Origin: Pseudopedobacter sp040392825
Lineage (GTDB): Bacteria; Bacteroidota; Bacteroidia; Sphingobacteriales; Sphingobacteriaceae
DNA length: 9,338 nt
NCBI RefSeq assembly: GCF_040392825.1
Contig: NZ_JBEBVH010000157.1
Span: 1 to 9,338, forward strand
Direction of reading: 5' to 3'
The notes under the pieces were generated by a model. The model was not told the origin of the DNA, did not search any database, and saw only the letters and a program-made list of their open reading frames with translations. The translations under genes were made by a program, and so were the position numbers. Shown piece by piece: positions 6,323 through 9,338 of the stretch (position 1 is the stretch's first letter; every line of letters starts with the position of its first letter).

Positions 6323-7143
6323 TCAACAGTGATAATCCATTTTCTTTAGAAGGTAAGGTTATTGTAGTAACTGGCGGAACAGGAGTATTAGGTAAATCTT
6401 TTGTTGGTGCTATCGCACAAGCCGGAGGAAAAGTAGCCATTTTAGGAAGAAGAGAAGATGTAGCCCGTGAAAGAGCAGAAGAAATAAATTCAAACGGAGG
6501 CCACGCAATTGGAATTTCTGCAGATGTTTTAAGTGAGGAAAGCCTGTTAAATGCCAAATCAATCATACTTAAGGAGTTTGGAAGAATTGACGGATTGGTT
6601 AACGGAGCAGGTGGCAATATGCCGGGAGCCGTATTGGAACCAGGAGCAGATATCTTTAAATTAGACATTCCGGCTTTACAGCAGGTATTAAATTTAAATC
6701 TCTTTGGTTCGGTTATTCCTACTCAGGTTTTCGGTCCGGAATTAGCAAAAACAGGGAATGGTGTAGTTGTAAATATTTCTTCCATGTCTTCTCAAAGGGT
6801 AATCACTAAGGTCTTGGGTTACAGTATGGCTAAAACTGCTATCGACTGCTATACAAAATGGTTCGCTGTTGAGCTGGCGAATCGTCATGGAGAAGCTATT
6901 CGTATGAATGCCATTGCTCCCGGATTTTTCCTGACAGAGCAAAACAGAAATTTATTAACAAACCCAGACGGTACCTATAAAGAAAGAGGAAATTTGGTAG
7001 TAAAACAAACACCTTTTAAACGTTTTGGAAAGGCCGAAGAATTAGAGGGTGCACTGGTTTGGTTACTGAGCGATGCTTCTAAATTTGTTACAGGAACAAT
7101 TATAAATGTTGATGGCGGTTTTGCCGTTTTTGGTGGGGTTTAA
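6319..7143 (+). CDS. uxuB: SDR-type D-mannonate oxidoreductase (fructuronate reductase)
   Basis: NAD(P)-dependent short-chain dehydrogenase, 274 residues, inferred to interconvert D-fructuronate and D-mannonate in cytoplasmic glucuronate catabolism. Classical SDR features are visible: the Rossmann motif TGGTGVLG (18-25), the NGAGGN segment from N95 (variant of NNAG), S155 in NISSMSS, Y168 and K172 of the YxxxK active site, the PGFFLTEQNR substrate-loop region and the C-terminal NVDGGFAVFGG. This family replaces the unrelated long-chain E. coli UxuB in many bacteria, for example YjmF of Bacillus subtilis. The substrate call depends mainly on the uxuA gene directly downstream; by sequence alone a gluconate or other sugar-acid dehydrogenase is possible. 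The start at 6319 is preceded by an AT-rich stretch without a Shine-Dalgarno site. A 263-base spacer with operator and inverted repeats precedes it. Confidence 0.85.
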   Translation: MINSDNPFSLEGKVIVVTGGTGVLGKSFVGAIAQAGGKVAILGRREDVARERAEEINSNGGHAIGISADVLSEESLLNAKSIILKEFGRIDGLVNGAGGNMPGAVLEPGADIFKLDIPALQQVLNLNLFGSVIPTQVFGPELAKTGNGVVVNISSMSSQRVITKVLGYSMAKTAIDCYTKWFAVELANRHGEAIRMNAIAPGFFLTEQNRNLLTNPDGTYKERGNLVVKQTPFKRFGKAEELEGALVWLLSDASKFVTGTIINVDGGFAVFGGV

Positions 7144-7187
7144 TTTATTAGTGAGATACTTAGGAGAATTAGATAGTGAGTTTTAAG

Positions 7188-8348
7188 ATGATTCAAACCA
7201 TGCGATGGTATGGACCAAACGATCCGGTTAGTTTGTCTGATATTTTGCAGGCAGGCTGTACAGGAGTGGTAAGTGCCTTGCATCATATTCCAAATGGTGA
7301 AGTTTGGACAATAGAAGAAATAAAAAAACGTCAGGAAATTATAGCAGGGGCAGGTCTGGTATGGAATGTAGTAGAAAGTGTTCCGGTTTCCGAAGCCATA
7401 AAAACGCAGACCGGAGATTATCTGCTGCATATAGAAAATTACAAAGAATCTTTAAAGAATTTGGCGGCTTGCGGTATCTATATAGTTACCTACAATTTTA
7501 TGCCGGTTCTGGATTGGACCCGTACAGACCTGGATTTTGAAGTAGAAGATGGCTCTAAAGCGCTGAAATTTGAGAAGGCTGCGTTTGTCGCTTTCGACTT
7601 ATTTATATTAAAAAGAAAAGGCGCAGAACAGGATTATACTGCAGAGGAAATTGAACGAGCAAAATCCCGTTTCGGGAGTATGAGTGCGGAGGAAAAACTG
7701 ACTTTGCAAAAAAACATAATAGCAGGTTTACCGGGGAGCGAGGAAAGCTTTACCATCGAGAAGTTTCAGCAGGCACTGGATCAATACGCAAACATTGATG
7801 CAGCCAGTCTGAGATCAAACCTGATTGCTTTTCTCTCACAGGTCGTACCTGTAGCAGAAGAGCATGGTGTGAAAATGGTTATCCACCCGGACGATCCGCC
7901 TTATGCTATTTTAGGTTTACCAAGGGTGGTTAGTACAGCTGCAGATGTGCAGGCGCTTTTCCATGCAGTTCCATCGCCAAGTAACGGCTTGTGTTTCTGT
8001 ACCGGATCTTTTGGCGTTAGGGCAGATAACGATCTCCCCAAAATGGTCCGGCAATTTGGTGATAGAATAAATTTCTTCCACTTAAGAAGTACCAGAAGAA
8101 ATGAGTTTGGCGATTTTTATGAAGATAACCATCTGGAAGGCGATGTAGATATGTATGCTGTGGTTTCTGCTGCAGTTGATGTGATGCAGAAAAGAGGTGT
8201 AAATATTCCAATGCGTCCGGATCATGGTCACCAGATGCTGGATGATTTAAAAAAGAAAACCAATCCTGGTTATTCAGCTATAGGCAGACTAAGAGGCCTG
8301 GCAGAATTAAGAGGTCTGGAACATGCGATCGTCCATGGCCGAAAATAG
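7188..8348 (+). CDS. uxuA: Mannonate dehydratase
   Basis: Dehydrates D-mannonate to 2-keto-3-deoxy-D-gluconate in hexuronate breakdown, using Mn2+ or Fe2+. The N-terminus (MRWYGPNDPVSL, then ALHHIPNGEVW) is the hallmark of UxuA. With the start at 7188 the protein has 386 residues, near E. coli UxuA (394). Metal ligands expected from the family are present: H233 (VIHPDD), C271 (CTGSFG), H298 (FFHLRS) and D345 (PDHGH). The general acid/base candidates are H346 and Y362 (NPGYSAIGRLRGL). The ATG at 7188 aligns directly with the E. coli N-terminus. An in-frame GTG at 7176 would add four residues and has AGGAGA (7162-7167) at ideal spacing, so that start is possible. It is the second and last gene of the uxuBA unit, 44 bases after uxuB (32 with the GTG), and is followed by a terminator. 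Confidence 0.96.
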   Translation: MIQTMRWYGPNDPVSLSDILQAGCTGVVSALHHIPNGEVWTIEEIKKRQEIIAGAGLVWNVVESVPVSEAIKTQTGDYLLHIENYKESLKNLAACGIYIVTYNFMPVLDWTRTDLDFEVEDGSKALKFEKAAFVAFDLFILKRKGAEQDYTAEEIERAKSRFGSMSAEEKLTLQKNIIAGLPGSEESFTIEKFQQALDQYANIDAASLRSNLIAFLSQVVPVAEEHGVKMVIHPDDPPYAILGLPRVVSTAADVQALFHAVPSPSNGLCFCTGSFGVRADNDLPKMVRQFGDRINFFHLRSTRRNEFGDFYEDNHLEGDVDMYAVVSAAVDVMQKRGVNIPMRPDHGHQMLDDLKKKTNPGYSAIGRLRGLAELRGLEHAIVHGRK

Positions 8349-8360
8349 AAATTCTGATAT

Positions 8361-8399
8361 AAAAAAGCCTGCTGATAATTATTTCAGCAGGCTTTTTTT
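8361..8399 (+). terminator. Intrinsic terminator after uxuA
   Basis: GCCTGCTGA (8367-8375) pairs perfectly with TCAGCAGGC (8384-8392) around an 8-base AT loop, and the stem is extended by six A's pairing with the following seven T's. This is a strong Rho-independent terminator 12 bases after the uxuA stop. The A-tract on the other side would let it work in the reverse direction as well. It closes the uxuBA unit and isolates the downstream gene. Confidence 0.93.
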
Positions 8400-8450
8400 A
8401 TTTATTTGATTTTAATATTCGAGGCTAAAAGCTGGTGTTCCAATAAACAT

Positions 8451-8493
8451 TTCTGTTAATATGGATGTTATTAAGCAACATCTATTAACAGAA
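8451..8493 (+). repeat. 17-bp interrupted hairpin immediately before the yihY-like start codon
   Basis: TTCTGTTAATA (8451-8461) pairs with TATTAACAGAA (8483-8493), 11 perfect pairs. After a 2-base bulge (TG) on the left side, GATGTT (8464-8469) pairs with AACATC (8477-8482) around the loop ATTAAGC. The structure ends four bases before the ATG at 8498. No T-run follows on either strand, so it is not a terminator. It could be an RNA hairpin controlling translation or a two-fold symmetric protein-binding site in the promoter. Confidence 0.6.
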
Positions 8494-8497
8494 CAAC

Positions 8498-9338
8498 ATG
8501 ACGAAAAGAACAATCAGTTTTAAAAAAATATGGGCTATACTTAAATCTTCCTTTACAGGTTTTACAGAACATAAGGTCACTAAAATAAGTGGCTCACTGG
8601 CTTATTATACGGTGTTTTCCATGGCCCCGCTTTTGGTGGTTGTTATTTCGCTCTGTGGCGTATTTCTGGGCAGAGAAGCGGCAGAAGGGCAGGTGTATCA
8701 ACAACTGAGTGGTTTCCTTGGTAGAGAAACAGCCGCTCAGCTGCAAGAGATTATAAGAAATGCATCTTTAGAAGGTAAAAGTTCTGTTGCCCTTGTTGTT
8801 GGTTTGGTAACACTATTAATTGGTGCTACAACCGTATTTGCCGACATACAGGACTCTATTAATATGATTTGGGGTTTAAAACCTAAACCTAAAAGAGGAT
8901 GGCTGAAAATGCTGCAAAATAGATTCCTGTCTTTTTCGGTCATTGTAAGTCTGGGATTTTTGTTACTGGTTTCTCTCGCTATCACCACAGTTATAGACGG
9001 TTTTAGTGAACGATTGCAGGCCCGGTTTGAAGATATCTCTGTTATTATATTTTATATCCTAAATCAGTTACTGACTTTTATAGTGATCACTTTGATATTC
9101 GGAGTAATATTTAAGGTCTTACCGGATGCCATCATAAAATGGAGAGATATTATAGTAGGAGCGGCCGTTACCGCAATATTATTTATGATTGGCAAATTTG
9201 CCATATCCTTTTACATAGGCCAAAGCGATGTAGGCAGTACCTATGGTGGTGCTGGTTCACTGGTAATACTCTTGTTATGGACTTATTACTCTTCCATTAT
9301 TCTTTATTTTGGGGCAGAGTTTACCAAAGCTTATGCAG
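8498..9338 (+). CDS. YihY/BrkB-family inner-membrane protein, 3' end beyond window
   Basis: The open frame from ATG 8498 runs without a stop to the window edge, giving 280 complete residues of a protein usually around 300-330 long. After a short basic N-terminus, about six membrane segments are visible (roughly 32-57, 94-115, 142-166, 180-207, 213-240 and 250-275). Conserved family stretches include SLAYYTVFSMAPLL (33-46), IWGLK near 124-128, LPDAIIKWRD at 208 and STYGGAGSLVILLLWTYYSS near 247-266, then GAEFTKAYA at the edge. The family was once named after ribonuclease BN in error and is linked to Bordetella serum resistance (BrkB). Its molecular role, perhaps transport or envelope integrity, is not settled, and the sequence does not resolve it. 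The uxuA terminator separates it from the mannonate genes. A strong hairpin abuts its start codon. Confidence 0.93.
   Translation, partial: MTKRTISFKKIWAILKSSFTGFTEHKVTKISGSLAYYTVFSMAPLLVVVISLCGVFLGREAAEGQVYQQLSGFLGRETAAQLQEIIRNASLEGKSSVALVVGLVTLLIGATTVFADIQDSINMIWGLKPKPKRGWLKMLQNRFLSFSVIVSLGFLLLVSLAITTVIDGFSERLQARFEDISVIIFYILNQLLTFIVITLIFGVIFKVLPDAIIKWRDIIVGAAVTAILFMIGKFAISFYIGQSDVGSTYGGAGSLVILLLWTYYSSIILYFGAEFTKAYA

Noticed and set aside
6312..6668. 118-residue open frame on the minus strand inside uxuB
   Set aside because: It is a reverse-strand shadow of a clear SDR gene, with low-complexity Pro/Ser/Leu/Ala composition and no recognisable domain.
8737..8988. 83-residue minus-strand frame near the right end
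   Set aside because: The plus strand here encodes conserved YihY/BrkB membrane segments; the reverse frame is a shadow.

Overview
The window looks like chromosomal DNA from a member of the Bacteroidota, most likely a Pedobacter-like Sphingobacteriaceae. This rests on the AT-rich base composition, AT-rich start regions with little Shine-Dalgarno signal, a sequence matching the TAnnTTTG -7 element typical of this phylum, and the type of protein orthologs present. The genus assignment is an inference. I see no insertion sequence, prophage gene, CRISPR array or plasmid function.

Layout from left to right. Bases 1-57 hold most of a tRNA-Met (CAT) gene on the minus strand, cut by the window edge. 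A plus-strand DNA-repair operon follows: sbcD (281-1507), sbcC (1509-4580) and a short CinA C-terminal-domain protein (4588-5064), with gaps of 1 and 7 bases. SbcCD is the ATP-driven nuclease that opens hairpins and protein-blocked DNA ends. The CinA-like protein belongs to the NMN deamidase (PncC) family but has unusual substitutions beside its active-site serine.

Convergent to this operon, and overlapping its last 11 bases, is a LacI/PurR-type regulator (5054-6055, minus). It is divergent from a two-gene mannonate module, uxuB (SDR-type D-mannonate/fructuronate oxidoreductase, 6319-7143) and uxuA (mannonate dehydratase, 7188-8348), which ends at a strong intrinsic terminator (8361-8399). 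Together the two enzymes convert D-fructuronate to D-mannonate and then to 2-keto-3-deoxygluconate, the middle of hexuronate catabolism. The isomerase, kinase and aldolase of the pathway must lie elsewhere. A PurR-like 16-bp operator sits just upstream of the regulator gene. The last gene, from 8498 to the window edge, encodes a YihY/BrkB-family membrane protein.

The main gene families are known. The least ordinary parts are the non-coding stretches and the CinA-like gene. The 263-base lacI-uxuB spacer holds an operator, a long nested inverted repeat (6181-6262) and a 34-codon open frame whose start lies in the loop of that structure and whose stop overlaps the uxuB start as ATGA. A 17-bp interrupted hairpin ends four bases before the yihY-like start codon. 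I found no convincing new multi-gene system; these regulatory structures are the best candidates for something undescribed.
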